DNA of 64,000 nt, from assembly GCA_002348705.1 (NCBI GenBank), contig DEAU01000012.1:700-64699 (forward strand), written 5' to 3'. This stretch comes from Candidatus Neomicrothrix sp. UBA2974. GTDB lineage: Bacteria > Actinomycetota > Acidimicrobiia > Acidimicrobiales > MedAcidi-G1. Shown piece after piece: positions 36,850-45,413 of the stretch. Within the stretch, counting starts at the first letter, position 1; each line of letters opens with the position of its first letter. The notes below the pieces were generated by a model, which was not told where the DNA came from, searched no databases, and was given only the letters and a program-made list of their open reading frames with translations. Both the position numbers and the translations under genes were made by a program.

Positions 36850-37737
36850 TCACCCCTTCAGGATCCCTCGGATAGCAGAAGCAAGATCGGGGGCAGCAAA
36901 CTCAAAACCTGAGTCCTTCAATCTGGCCGGTCGCACCCGGGTGCTGGCGAGCAGCAGGTCATCAGCCATCTGGCCTAGGGCGATGCGCAGTGCCGCGGCT
37001 GGTGCCGGAATTGCAGCCGGGCGACGGGTGGCTCGGGCGAGGGTTTGGGTGAACTCCGCGTTTCGGCAGCACCCGGGAGCCACGAGATTCACGGCGCCCC
37101 CCAGGGGCGAGTCAAGCAGGTGGGCTATGGCTCGAACCTGATCCTGAAGCGTGATCCATGACCACCACTGTTCACCGCTGCCTAGTCGTCCACCAAGACC
37201 CATGCGAGTAAGGGCGAGCATGCGCGCAAACGCTCCTCCTTGGCGAGTGCAGACAATTCCGGTACGAAGTAAGACAAGACGCGTGTCCGAAGTGGATATC
37301 GGAGCTGCGGCTTCCTCCCACCGTCGGCACACTTCGGCTAGAAAGCCCGTGCCCGGTTCCGACTCCTCGAATAGTTCCTCATCGCCGCGGCTTCCATAGA
37401 TGCCGATAGCCGAGGCAGAAATAACAACTTCAGGCCTCTGGTCAAGCGCGGTGAGAGCGTCTGCCAGCAACTCGGTGCCCTTGACCCGACTGTCCATAAT
37501 CCTTGCCTTCTTGGCTGTGGTCCATCGGCCGTCTATCCGCTCGCCCGCTAGATGTACCACTGCGTCCACATCTCTGAGTCCGTGCTCGTCAATTTGGCCG
37601 GAGTCGGGATTCCATCGGACCCCGTGGTCTGGTGGTTTCCTCCCTACAGGTATGACAAGGTCGCCGCGCTGTTCAAGGAACTTCGTCAGCGAACCTCCAA
37701 TCAGTCCCGAGGCTCCGGTTACGGCAACTCTGCGCAT
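36850..37737 (-). CDS. TIGR01777 epimerase (NAD-binding, DUF1731)
   Basis: A 295-residue SDR-like protein of the TIGR01777/YfcH family. N-terminal VAVTGASGLIGGSLTKFLEQRG is the nucleotide-binding fold, with VVHLAGERIDGRWTTAKKARIMDSRV and VISASAIGIYGSRGDEELFEE typical of this family, and the C-terminal DUF1731 (NLVAPGCCRNAEFTQTLARATRRPA). Its biochemical activity is unknown. It is read leftwards, alone. Bases 36615-36849, downstream, hold no clear feature. Confidence 0.9.
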   Translation of the reverse strand: MRRVAVTGASGLIGGSLTKFLEQRGDLVIPVGRKPPDHGVRWNPDSGQIDEHGLRDVDAVVHLAGERIDGRWTTAKKARIMDSRVKGTELLADALTALDQRPEVVISASAIGIYGSRGDEELFEESEPGTGFLAEVCRRWEEAAAPISTSDTRLVLLRTGIVCTRQGGAFARMLALTRMGLGGRLGSGEQWWSWITLQDQVRAIAHLLDSPLGGAVNLVAPGCCRNAEFTQTLARATRRPAAIPAPAAALRIALGQMADDLLLASTRVRPARLKDSGFEFAAPDLASAIRGILKG

Positions 37738-37927
37738 ATGGCTTCCGTCCGTTCACTCAGTAGTTTGCTCAGGTGGTCGAGCCGATCGGCCAAATCTATT
37801 CTCCGCGATCTCAACTAGGCATCATCAGTAGACCCATCGTGAGCTGGCGGTGCTAGTTCAACGGTCAACCAGACTCCGGGCGCCTAGGCGACCGGTCCGA
37901 TCCCGAGGTAAATCAAGAGGTTCATAA

Positions 37928-38809
37928 ATGGCGACTCGGACAGCAATCGTTTCGATCTTCGTAGTGCTTGTTCTTGGGGTAGTGGTGACCTTGGCTGGCA
38001 GTGAAGGAAGTGTTGAGAGGTTTGGCCTACCGGTGTTTGCGTGGGTGAGCATGGTGATTTTTTTCATTCAGTGGGCGGTGTTCTTGTTCGCTTGGGCGAC
38101 CCATAGTGAAAGATTTTTCGATCTGACCGGATCGTTCACATATCTGGTAGCCGTTTTGTTGTGCATAGTGATGACAGGTTCGCCGGCGCCGCATTCATTT
38201 CTCGTCGCCGCGATGGTCGCCGTATGGGCGTTAAGGCTTGGAACCTTCCTAACAGCACGCGTCCGTGCCGCCGGTTCTGACTCTCGCTTTGACGCAATGA
38301 AGAACAGGTTCGCCTGGTTCCTCTTTACCTGGACTACGCAGGGGCTTTGGGTGCTAGTCGCTGCCGGGGCGACGCTGGCAGCTATTAGTCGGCCAGAACG
38401 AACCCCAGTCGGAACTCTCGCCATTGTCGGTTCTTGCATCTGGGCTATCGGATTTGGTGCTGAGGTGATTGCAGACGAGCAGAAGCGACGCTTTCGCTCG
38501 GTACCCCAGAATCGGAACAGCTTCATCACTACTGGCCTTTGGAGTTGGTCACGACATCCGAATTATGCGGGTGAGATCCTCCTTTGGTTCGGAATCGCTG
38601 TGGCGTCCTTACCGGCATTGGAGGGCTGGGGGCTCCTCACTCTCGTGTCACCAGTCTTCGTCTGGGCTCTTCTTACGAGGGTTAGCGGTATTCCCATTCT
38701 CGAGACGGCTGCGGATAGAAGATGGGGAGACCGGGTGGACTACCAGTCCTACAAGGCGCGCACACCGGCCTTATTTCCTCGCTTCAGTGGGATTCGTCAG
38801 TCCAAATAG
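37928..38809 (+). CDS. DUF1295 integral membrane protein (steroid 5-alpha-reductase-like)
   Basis: A 293-residue membrane protein with about seven hydrophobic helices. The C-terminal half has the family features FITTGLWSWSRHPNYAGEILLWFGIAVASLP and YKARTPALFPRF. The family includes proteins related to steroid reductases and isoprenylcysteine methyltransferases. Substrate is unknown. Its end overlaps by 13 bp the end of a convergent acyltransferase gene. Confidence 0.9.
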   Translation: MATRTAIVSIFVVLVLGVVVTLAGSEGSVERFGLPVFAWVSMVIFFIQWAVFLFAWATHSERFFDLTGSFTYLVAVLLCIVMTGSPAPHSFLVAAMVAVWALRLGTFLTARVRAAGSDSRFDAMKNRFAWFLFTWTTQGLWVLVAAGATLAAISRPERTPVGTLAIVGSCIWAIGFGAEVIADEQKRRFRSVPQNRNSFITTGLWSWSRHPNYAGEILLWFGIAVASLPALEGWGLLTLVSPVFVWALLTRVSGIPILETAADRRWGDRVDYQSYKARTPALFPRFSGIRQSK

Positions 38810-39873
38810 GCGGAGTGGGTTGCCACCCAGGTATCGAACTCGACCCAACGGGCGTCCAGCCATCCGACAAGATCGGTCTCATTGTCGCTCTTCGGAACGG
38901 CGGAACGCTCGATGCGTTGAGCAGCGAACCTAAGTGGCGTTTTGAAAGGGACATTTCGCCAAAGGTCGCTTAGAGTTCGAAAGTCTGAGACGCCGACGTG
39001 GTTGAGAAACAAGAGGTCGGTGCTCGGTGCTCTTCTGAGTGCGGCGAGAACACCTGCCGTGCGAATCGGGAGGACCCGACATAGTCGTTTTGCCTGCGGC
39101 AACCGTTCGGGAGCGGTTGCTGCGAGAGCTTTGATGGAACGATTCAGCTTGGCCTGAGAGAAACGGGTTCCTTCGGGGAAGATCACGATGGCCTCGTCAG
39201 GAGAGAGGTCTTCAGCTAGGTGACCGATGTTGAGGATTTCGTCATGATTGTTCGCTGTATCGCGATCCACGAAGTAGTTCGGTATCCGGTGGCCGACAAT
39301 GTCTAGGCATGGGTCCCATAGCAGTTGCCGCTTCAGGACGAAACGTGGTCGCAGTCCTGAAGAGGACAGCATTGCTGCTACTAGGAGTGCGTCGCCTTGG
39401 CTTCCATGTCTAGCAAGGACGATCAAGGGTCCGTCCCGGCTCAAAGGGGACGGATCGTCGAGTTGAAAACGCAGGTCGAGTAGGCATTTGGCGCCGCGGA
39501 CTAGGCCGGTCGCCCACCATCTCTGAAGTCGGCTATGAGCTCGGAACGATGGGTCGCTCTGAAGGCGTCTCGAAGGAGCAAACCTCAGCCAGAGAAAACC
39601 GGCACCGAGTACGCCAAATGTTTCGAGGCCCGCCCACCAGACGGCATAGAGCGCGACTCGGACTGTGGGCCAACGTCGTTTCAGTGAGAGATCGATTAGG
39701 AAACCGATAACCATTGCCGGGACGAGCAGAGCTAAGAAAACCAGGAATCCCAGCAGGGTTCCCGGCACCGTCACGGCTCGGCGACGCAGACGCTTTGACT
39801 GACTCGAATCCTGTGCCGACCAGACAAGCTGGGGAGTCGGGAGGTGTTGAGGAGATACCGTTTCAGGCCCCAT
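38797..39873 (-). CDS. Lysophospholipid acyltransferase family protein
   Basis: A membrane-associated acyltransferase, about 358 residues from ATG 39873 (the frame is open to 39924). One or two N-terminal membrane segments (about 35-90) precede the PlsC-like domain. The HX4D motif is ARHGSQGDALL, and the FPEGTRFS motif follows. This suggests transfer of acyl groups to lysophosphatidic acid or a related lipid. The start overlaps the PPOX gene by 11 bp, so they are probably co-transcribed. Confidence 0.87.
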   Translation of the reverse strand: MGPETVSPQHLPTPQLVWSAQDSSQSKRLRRRAVTVPGTLLGFLVFLALLVPAMVIGFLIDLSLKRRWPTVRVALYAVWWAGLETFGVLGAGFLWLRFAPSRRLQSDPSFRAHSRLQRWWATGLVRGAKCLLDLRFQLDDPSPLSRDGPLIVLARHGSQGDALLVAAMLSSSGLRPRFVLKRQLLWDPCLDIVGHRIPNYFVDRDTANNHDEILNIGHLAEDLSPDEAIVIFPEGTRFSQAKLNRSIKALAATAPERLPQAKRLCRVLPIRTAGVLAALRRAPSTDLLFLNHVGVSDFRTLSDLWRNVPFKTPLRFAAQRIERSAVPKSDNETDLVGWLDARWVEFDTWVATHSAYLD

Positions 39874-40297
39874 CGAAGAGTCCCGAACTGCCGAGGATTC
39901 GTCGCGCGTCCACAGTGATGACACGTCGATCGGGTCCCCGATCCTTCGGCGGCCGGTAGCGGATCGAGTAGGCCTCTATAGCAGATCTACACGTACTGAA
40001 GTCTTCGCTGACCTTGGCAGGGCCCTCGATAGTCAACCATCGACCTCCGTCTACTTGGCAGATGGATGCATTCAGGGACCCCTCAGCAAGTAAGCGAGCT
40101 TTCAGGCTTCCTGACCAGGTGATGACGCGAGCGCAGCCCTCGTTGCTGGACCAGGTAAAGCCGACGGGAGTGGTATGGGGCCGACCGTCAGGGCGGACGA
40201 TTGTGAGAGTGGCGAGATGGCGTTCGGCTACGAACTCGTGGAACGAGGGCCCCGTAGAACATGGAGGACTTGTGCGCATATCAAGTTGTTCCTTCAA
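39863..40297 (-). CDS. Pyridoxamine 5'-phosphate oxidase-like split-barrel protein
   Basis: A 144-residue FMN/F420-type split-barrel protein. The family pattern reads ERHLATLTIVRPDGRPHTTPVGFTW, then ARVITWSGSLKARLL and RRVITVDARRILGSSGL. Actinobacterial members often bind F420; the cofactor here cannot be told from sequence. It is upstream of and overlaps the acyltransferase gene. Function is unknown. Bases 40298-40561 upstream show no feature I can support. Confidence 0.8.
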   Translation of the reverse strand: MKEQLDMRTSPPCSTGPSFHEFVAERHLATLTIVRPDGRPHTTPVGFTWSSNEGCARVITWSGSLKARLLAEGSLNASICQVDGGRWLTIEGPAKVSEDFSTCRSAIEAYSIRYRPPKDRGPDRRVITVDARRILGSSGLFDGA

Positions 40298-40561
40298 TAG
40301 CGTTTCGTTCCACCCCTATAAGAGCCACTCGATTGTTGGACAAGGTTTCGAACTCTCGAGTCAAGATGCTCGACCCCCTTTCAGGCTTGCGATTTTCGTT
40401 TTCCGTTCCGTGGCGAGCCTCACAGGCGCCCGTCTGGCTTGGCGAATCGGCTGAAGGCGGAGAGTGAGTTGGCAACGGGCTAGCTGTGTGAATCTTTCGA
40501 CGCAAGGTCGAGACGAAGGCGGTCGGCCCTATTTGGCCCTCGGTAGGACAATTTCACTGCG

Positions 40562-41167
40562 CTACCGACTGTGAGTCGGGGGGCGAGGCAAGATGTCAAC
40601 GCGGAGTTTCACGTGGCTCGGTCGTCTTGGTGGTTCGGTGAATCCAAATCCGAGGTGACCGGAGATCGGTGCGAGTTCTCCGCAGGAATCGCCGTCTACC
40701 GTGGCTCTGCTCTGCTTAATCCAACTCAACGACCTAGTCCTGTACCACTCCGTTGCCCCGGTAGGGCTTACGCCATTAGTCCGCACACCCATAATGCGTT
40801 GCGCCAGAGCGCTCTCTAAGCTGCCGGTTACCCAACGGGGGCGCCATGGGAATGGGATCGGCTGTCCACTAGCCAGCTTGATGGCAAGCGGGCCAGCAAT
40901 GACCTCTATCTTTTGACCATCTAGATGAGCCGATACCTCGGTATGGATGAACTCTGAGAACGGATACACGTTCGTTATGTAGGAAGCAGCTTTCTCGGAG
41001 GCAACTAGAATTCGACGACTGTCCGGTGGGGCCCACATGACATCGGTGAATCGGCCGATCGGGCTGGTCTCCCAATCGCCAATCACGAATCGGTGGCCCG
41101 ACGCAGTGCCAAACGAAGTGATCGAACCCTTCAGGGTTTCCAGGCTTTTCGATGGACTTATCCCCAT
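40562..41167 (-). CDS. Hypothetical protein
   Basis: A 201-residue protein of unrecognised family (start ATG 41167; the frame is open to 41203). It contains FVIGDWETSPIGRFTDVMWAPP, ILVASEKAASYITNVYPFSEF and LSWIKQSRATVDGDSCGELAP, which read like a folded soluble beta-rich protein. No catalytic motif, signal peptide or membrane segment is visible. It lies at the left border of the catabolic island, on the same strand as the HD-domain gene, with 82 bp between the HD stop and this start region. Confidence 0.55.
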   Translation of the reverse strand: MGISPSKSLETLKGSITSFGTASGHRFVIGDWETSPIGRFTDVMWAPPDSRRILVASEKAASYITNVYPFSEFIHTEVSAHLDGQKIEVIAGPLAIKLASGQPIPFPWRPRWVTGSLESALAQRIMGVRTNGVSPTGATEWYRTRSLSWIKQSRATVDGDSCGELAPISGHLGFGFTEPPRRPSHVKLRVDILPRPPTHSR

Positions 41168-41249
41168 GCCTAATCTCCGAGAATTACTTGACTTCCCCTT
41201 CAAGTATCAGTTGGACAAGATTCCATCCGAGTTTCAGATTGCAAATAAT

Positions 41250-41885
41250 TTAGGACCCCGGATTAGCTAGATCGCGAGCGAAGAAGTCAGTCACCAGCGT
41301 TTCAAAATCTCCCAGAGGGAGCTCGCTGTAGGACGGATCGAAACAGTTCTGATCGTATTCCTGACAGAACGCTGCACAATCATCAAACCACTCGTGATCG
41401 CGAAAGGCATCACGAGCGTTGCGATCGCCGCCGTCTAGGTGGAAATAGTAATAACCCTGGAAAAGGCCGTGGTGTCGAACAATCCAATAGGTGCGCTCTT
41501 CTACGTATGGTCGAAGGATCTCGGCTGCCGCTGCGCTGTGGTTCCAGGGAGCAATTGGCTCACCAATGTCGTGCAATAGGGCTGCCACCACCATTTCCTC
41601 GGACTCGTTGTTACGCAATGCTCTCGTAGCGCTTTGAAGACTGTGCCGAAAGCGGTCGATTGGGTAGCCGAAGGTTGGGCCCTCCAACTCGCGTAGGAGT
41701 CGCAGCGCTTGGTTTGCAACCTCAGCACTGTCTACAGCCTGATAGTGCTCCCCAATGATTTTCGCATCCTCGGGAGTCATGTCCTCCATATGGATAAAAC
41801 TGACAGTTCCCAGGGGAGGGGATTCGGTCGAGTTCACTTTCACCTCGAGAGCGCTAGACGATCCATCGGTTTTGCTTGTTTTCAT
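41250..41885 (-). CDS. HD-domain protein, candidate mixed-valence diiron oxygenase (PhnZ/TmpB-like)
   Basis: A 211-residue HD-fold protein. Metal residues are readable as His in DRFRHSLQSATRAL, His-Asp in VAALLHDIGEPIAPWNH, His in WIVRHHGLFQGYYYFH, and Asp in the C-terminal EYDQNCFDPSYSELPL. The last segment and the HHGLFQGYY stretch are more like the oxygenase-type HD proteins (PhnZ, TmpB, inositol-oxygenase-like) than ordinary phosphohydrolases. TmpB converts a hydroxylated trimethylaminoethylphosphonate to glycine betaine, which would suit the island, but the assignment is inference from context. Confidence 0.6.
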   Translation of the reverse strand: MKTSKTDGSSSALEVKVNSTESPPLGTVSFIHMEDMTPEDAKIIGEHYQAVDSAEVANQALRLLRELEGPTFGYPIDRFRHSLQSATRALRNNESEEMVVAALLHDIGEPIAPWNHSAAAAEILRPYVEERTYWIVRHHGLFQGYYYFHLDGGDRNARDAFRDHEWFDDCAAFCQEYDQNCFDPSYSELPLGDFETLVTDFFARDLANPGS

Positions 41886-41942
41886 TGCTCAATCTTGCCA
41901 GCGCTAAGCATGATTTTTTGATGACTCGATAGCAAGTACTCA

Positions 41943-42725
41943 TCATCCCTTGTAATCGGGTTCGAGTTCGTCTAGCAGTCGAAGCAGTGCCGGCCATTCC
42001 CAGCAGCCAGGGGTGGATTGTTCATATTGGGTCTGCACCTTTTCCCAGAGAGGAACGTCCTTGTATCCAATCGGTAAACCGGTAGATGCTGCCTGCATCT
42101 GGATTGATGCCGCGCGCACTAGGTAGTACATGGTCACGAAGGCTTCACCTGCCGTGGAACCGACAGTCAGGAATCCATGGTTTCGCATAATGAGTGCACG
42201 GTTGGAGCCGAGACTCAGGGCAAGCCGGGAACTCTCCTCGTCATCAAGGGAGAGACCTTCCCAATCGTGGTATCCAACTCGTCCGTAGAGCATCCCAGCG
42301 TCTTGTTGCAGAAACTCCAGTTCACAGGCAAGAGCGCAAAATGTCAGAGCAGCAGGAGCGTGAGAGTGAAAGACGAATTGGGCGTCACTTCGCGCCTTGT
42401 GAACGGCAGTGTGGATGACCAATGCAGTCGGATTGACCGCACCTTCGCCTTCAAGCACTCGCCCGTCCTCGTCGACGACCAATAGGTTGGAGGCCGTCAC
42501 TTCTCGGAACAAGAGGCCAAATCTTCCTACCAGGTAGCTCGATTCGCTATCTGGGATTCGAGCAGTGATGTGGTTCCAGACAAGGTCGTCGTACCCGAAA
42601 CGAGCCGCTAGGCGGTGCAGAGCAGCCAAGTCCGTGCGGACACCCGCTTCGGTAGATCCAGGAGAGTTCGATCCACCTGCAAGAGCCATCGAAACCATTG
42701 TTTCAGGCCAGTGCTCCGTTTGCAC
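41943..42725 (-). CDS. Class II aldolase/adducin family protein
   Basis: A 260-residue zinc aldolase-like protein. It has AARFGYDDLVWNHITARIPD, the metal histidines in FVFHSHAPAALTF and ALIMRNHGFLTVGSTAGEAF, and the usual C-terminal helix. Members cleave or epimerise phosphosugars, or decarboxylate; some act on non-sugar substrates in secondary pathways. The substrate here is unknown. It lies between the P450 and the HD-domain gene, on the same strand as both. A 12-bp palindrome (42759-42770) stands 34 bp upstream of its start. Confidence 0.88.
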   Translation of the reverse strand: MQTEHWPETMVSMALAGGSNSPGSTEAGVRTDLAALHRLAARFGYDDLVWNHITARIPDSESSYLVGRFGLLFREVTASNLLVVDEDGRVLEGEGAVNPTALVIHTAVHKARSDAQFVFHSHAPAALTFCALACELEFLQQDAGMLYGRVGYHDWEGLSLDDEESSRLALSLGSNRALIMRNHGFLTVGSTAGEAFVTMYYLVRAASIQMQAASTGLPIGYKDVPLWEKVQTQYEQSTPGCWEWPALLRLLDELEPDYKG

Positions 42726-42758
42726 GCTGTTGGTTAGCGGATTGGTTTATCGCACTAT

Positions 42759-42770
42759 CGCCTTAAGGCG
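42759..42770. promoter_or_regulatory. Perfect 12-bp palindrome upstream of the aldolase gene
   Basis: CGCCTTAAGGCG, fully palindromic, lies 34 bp ahead of the aldolase start and about 80 bp after the P450 stop. It might be an operator. A terminator is less likely, as no T-run follows in the minus-strand direction. Confidence 0.25.
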
Positions 42771-42849
42771 GAAAAAATCGATGGCAGGGACGCTATGGAT
42801 AGTCAGAGCTATTTGAGGTTTCGTGTAAGTACCTGTTTGCGGAAGAGCT

Positions 42850-44070
42850 TCATCCAAATATTACGGGAACCCTTGTTGGGCCCCGGGTGCCGCCACCTGC
42901 CCAACAGACAGCATCTGGGTGCTCGAGAGAGAAGCGCGGAATTCGCTCAAACCACGTCTTTAGTGCGACTTCGATCTCCACCCTTGCAAGATTGGCCCCG
43001 GTGCATCGGTGGATTCCTACTCCGAAAGCGATGTGGCGGTTTTCCTTGCGATCCAACATGAATATCTGGGGGTTCTCGAACACTTCGGGGTCGTGGTTGG
43101 CTGCGGGAAAGTTCAGTAGGACCTTGTCTCCTGATTGAAACGTAACTTCGTTGTATTCAATCGTCCTCGTTGCATTGCGTCCAGAGGTAACGGGCGAGTA
43201 GAACCGGAGCAGTTCTTCAATTGCGGTGGGCCAGAGAGACGGATCGGCAGCGATTCTCTGCTGGTCTTCTGGGTGCGCAGCGAAGTGCCAGATCGCGGAA
43301 CTGATGACGGACCAGGTGGTATCTATTCCGGCCACCAGCTGCAGGGCGCACATTCCAACAACCACCTCTTCGGGAATTGCCTCTCCGCCGACTTCTGTAT
43401 GAGTCAGCTTCGAGATGAGGTCATCCTGCGGATTGAATCGTCGGTCCTGGATCTCGGAAGCAAAGAAGTCTCGAATGAGAGACCAGTACTCAGTCCATTC
43501 GGTGCCTTCAAGTCCGAGGTTCAGGATCATTTTCACCCATTCAATGAGCTCATGTGTGGCGTCCTTATTGACGCCGAGCATGTGAGTAATGACTTTGGGA
43601 GTTATTTGTTCTGAGTACTGCGACGCGGCATCACATCTCCCGTCATCAATGAACGAATCAATGAGATCAGCGCAGACGGTTGTAGTGAAGGGTCGCTGGG
43701 CTTCAGCCATCTTCGGCGTGAAGTGAGGCAGCAGGGCCTTTCGCGTCCAGGTCTGTTCTGGCGGATCTGAGCTAAGCGGAGCAGCTCCTTTGGGGCCCGT
43801 CACGAGGTCTGAGTCGAGTTCTTCCGGGAGGTCAAATACAAGGCTGGAGCGCGACGAGAGTGCTGGAACCATCTTGGCCAGCGCTTGGACGTCTTCATAA
43901 CGAGTAGGCAACCAAGAGCCTCCCCACCGTTCTGTGTGAGCTATGGGGCAGCGTCGCCTCAGGTCGTCCCAGGTCGGTAGAGGGTTTTCGATATAGGCGC
44001 CATCGAGAATGTTGTAATCAATGGCTGGGTCAGACACCGGCCTGAACGCATCTTGATTGCTGTCAATCAC
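42850..44070 (-). CDS. Cytochrome P450
   Basis: A 406-residue soluble bacterial P450. The heme-binding signature IAFGVGIHRCTGANLARVEIEVAL is near the C-terminus, the ExxR motif is in IEELLRFYSPVTSG, and the oxygen-binding I-helix reads LVAGIDTTWSVISSAIW (AGxDT form). Electron partners are not adjacent, but the NdmD-like reductase elsewhere in the island carries a ferredoxin domain. Hydroxylation, N- or O-dealkylation are possible; substrate unknown. It lies 42 bp downstream of the dehydrogenase gene. Confidence 0.95.
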   Translation of the reverse strand: MIDSNQDAFRPVSDPAIDYNILDGAYIENPLPTWDDLRRRCPIAHTERWGGSWLPTRYEDVQALAKMVPALSSRSSLVFDLPEELDSDLVTGPKGAAPLSSDPPEQTWTRKALLPHFTPKMAEAQRPFTTTVCADLIDSFIDDGRCDAASQYSEQITPKVITHMLGVNKDATHELIEWVKMILNLGLEGTEWTEYWSLIRDFFASEIQDRRFNPQDDLISKLTHTEVGGEAIPEEVVVGMCALQLVAGIDTTWSVISSAIWHFAAHPEDQQRIAADPSLWPTAIEELLRFYSPVTSGRNATRTIEYNEVTFQSGDKVLLNFPAANHDPEVFENPQIFMLDRKENRHIAFGVGIHRCTGANLARVEIEVALKTWFERIPRFSLEHPDAVCWAGGGTRGPTRVPVIFG

Positions 44071-44112
44071 TACTTGCCTCTATATGGCCGCTTCCAGTAA
44101 CTGTCACATTAT

Positions 44113-45063
44113 TTAGCGAATCGGCTCAAAATCAGTACTCGCTTCCAGCGTGTGTAGAACTGCCAAATAAGCAAGGTCTCTGCTACTTAGAGCTTCGGCC
44201 GGTGAGTCGTACTCATGAAATCCTCGTCCGGTTTTTACGCCAAGTTCGCCAGCTTCGACCTTGGATCGCAGATAGCTGGGAAGTTCTTCGAGTGGCCGGT
44301 CCCCAGCTATCAGGTCCAAACCATTGAAGTCGAGGCTCTGGAAAATGCCGACTACTCCAAGCCTCACACCCACGCTCGTCTTAATTGCGTAGTCAATTTC
44401 CGTAGGCGTGCATGCACCTGAATCGATCAATTCCTCGGCAGCATCGGCCATGGCCATCATGATTCGATTCGCAATGAAGCCGGGTACGAACTTTCTCATG
44501 ACTACCGGCCTTTTCCCGACCGACTCAAGAAGTGAAACGGTTCTGTCGATGGCCCAGGCAGACGTTTCGGGTCCACCGACAACTTCAACAAGAGGGACAA
44601 TGTGCGGTGGAGCGAACCAGTGAGCACAGAGGAGGCGTTCAGGTTCTGCAACCCTTATTTCATCGAATAGGTCAAGTACCGAAGTGTTGCTGGCGATGAT
44701 CGCGTCTTTCGAAATCTGGTCTTCGAGTCGGCTAATCACCTCCTGTTTCGTCTCCACGGATTCGTAGACGGCCTCAAATACAAAATCTGCCGTTTCGGAA
44801 ACTGCAGCCAAGTCTTCAGTTGCACTCAGATTCTGCAGGACTTGCTTGGTGTAGGACGTGGCCTCATCTGGAGAGGCCCCCTCGGCTTCCTTAATTGTCG
44901 CCAGGTTGGCCTCGATCTTGCTAATGGCCGTTTCGAGAACTCTTGAGTTGGTGTCAACTAGGTCGACAGCAAGGCCCGCTTGGGCGAAGACCTGAGCGAT
45001 GGAGTGCCCCATCGTTCCAGCTCCGACAACGAGAATCTTCTTGGGAGGAGAGTCTTGACTCAT
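44113..45063 (-). CDS. 3-hydroxyacyl-CoA-dehydrogenase-fold NAD oxidoreductase (carnitine-dehydrogenase-like candidate)
   Basis: A 316-residue single-domain HAD-type enzyme: NAD-binding ILVVGAGTMGHSIAQVFAQAG at residues about 10-30, DFVFEAVYESVETKQEV, SNTSVLDLFDEI, CAHWFAPPHIVPLVEVVGG (catalytic His region), then the C-terminal helical domain PGFIANRIMMAMADAAEELIDSG. Close families are 3-hydroxybutyryl-CoA, L-gulonate and L-carnitine 3-dehydrogenases. With a BKACE enzyme downstream in the opposite arm, a carnitine-type dehydrogenase is a good guess but is not decided by motif. It starts the left arm, divergent from the binding-protein gene. Confidence 0.75.
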   Translation of the reverse strand: MSQDSPPKKILVVGAGTMGHSIAQVFAQAGLAVDLVDTNSRVLETAISKIEANLATIKEAEGASPDEATSYTKQVLQNLSATEDLAAVSETADFVFEAVYESVETKQEVISRLEDQISKDAIIASNTSVLDLFDEIRVAEPERLLCAHWFAPPHIVPLVEVVGGPETSAWAIDRTVSLLESVGKRPVVMRKFVPGFIANRIMMAMADAAEELIDSGACTPTEIDYAIKTSVGVRLGVVGIFQSLDFNGLDLIAGDRPLEELPSYLRSKVEAGELGVKTGRGFHEYDSPAEALSSRDLAYLAVLHTLEASTDFEPIR

Positions 45064-45093
45064 CTAGGTAGGTCCTCGAATCGTTCATTAATG

Positions 45094-45165
45094 AATAAAG
45101 CAGGTGTTGAGAATAAAGCAGGTGTTGAGAATAAAGCAGGTGTTGAGAATAAAGCAGGTGTTGAT
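45094..45165. repeat. Four 18-bp tandem repeats in the divergent intergenic region
   Basis: The unit AATAAAGCAGGTGTTGAG is repeated at 45094, 45112, 45130 and 45148; only the last base of the fourth copy differs. The array begins 31 bp upstream of the start of the minus-strand dehydrogenase gene and stands about 250 bp before the binding-protein gene, so it lies in the control region of both arms. A regulator-binding array or a recent slippage expansion are the options. The unit would read NKAGVE in one frame, but I do not regard it as coding. Confidence 0.9.
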
Positions 45166-45413
45166 GCCCGCGAGCCTTGGCTTTTCGACCCTGATCTGAT
45201 CAGGTCTGCGAATATGGCTAAGACCTGACGCTTCTTGAGTATTTCGAATTTCGAAGGTCCGTCTTTGAAGGCTTAGCTAGCACGGATCGCAGTGTTGTGA
45301 TATAAAACCCCGGTCCGGAGTCGGAAGTGGGGCTGGCGCATATGGTCCATCCGGGTGGCCCCCACATCTACCGGTGCTATTGCGCTGGTCCGAGAAAAGT
45401 GGGGGTTTGAGAG

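Noticed and set aside
44980..45228. An open frame across the 18-bp repeats reading NKAGVE units
   Set aside because: It overlaps the dehydrogenase coding region on the other strand, lacks a ribosome-binding site and homology, and stays open only because 18 is a multiple of three.
45240..45413. A riboswitch (glycine or SAM type) ahead of the binding-protein gene
   Set aside because: The region can form GC-rich hairpins but I could not find the conserved core of a glycine, SAM or cobalamin riboswitch.
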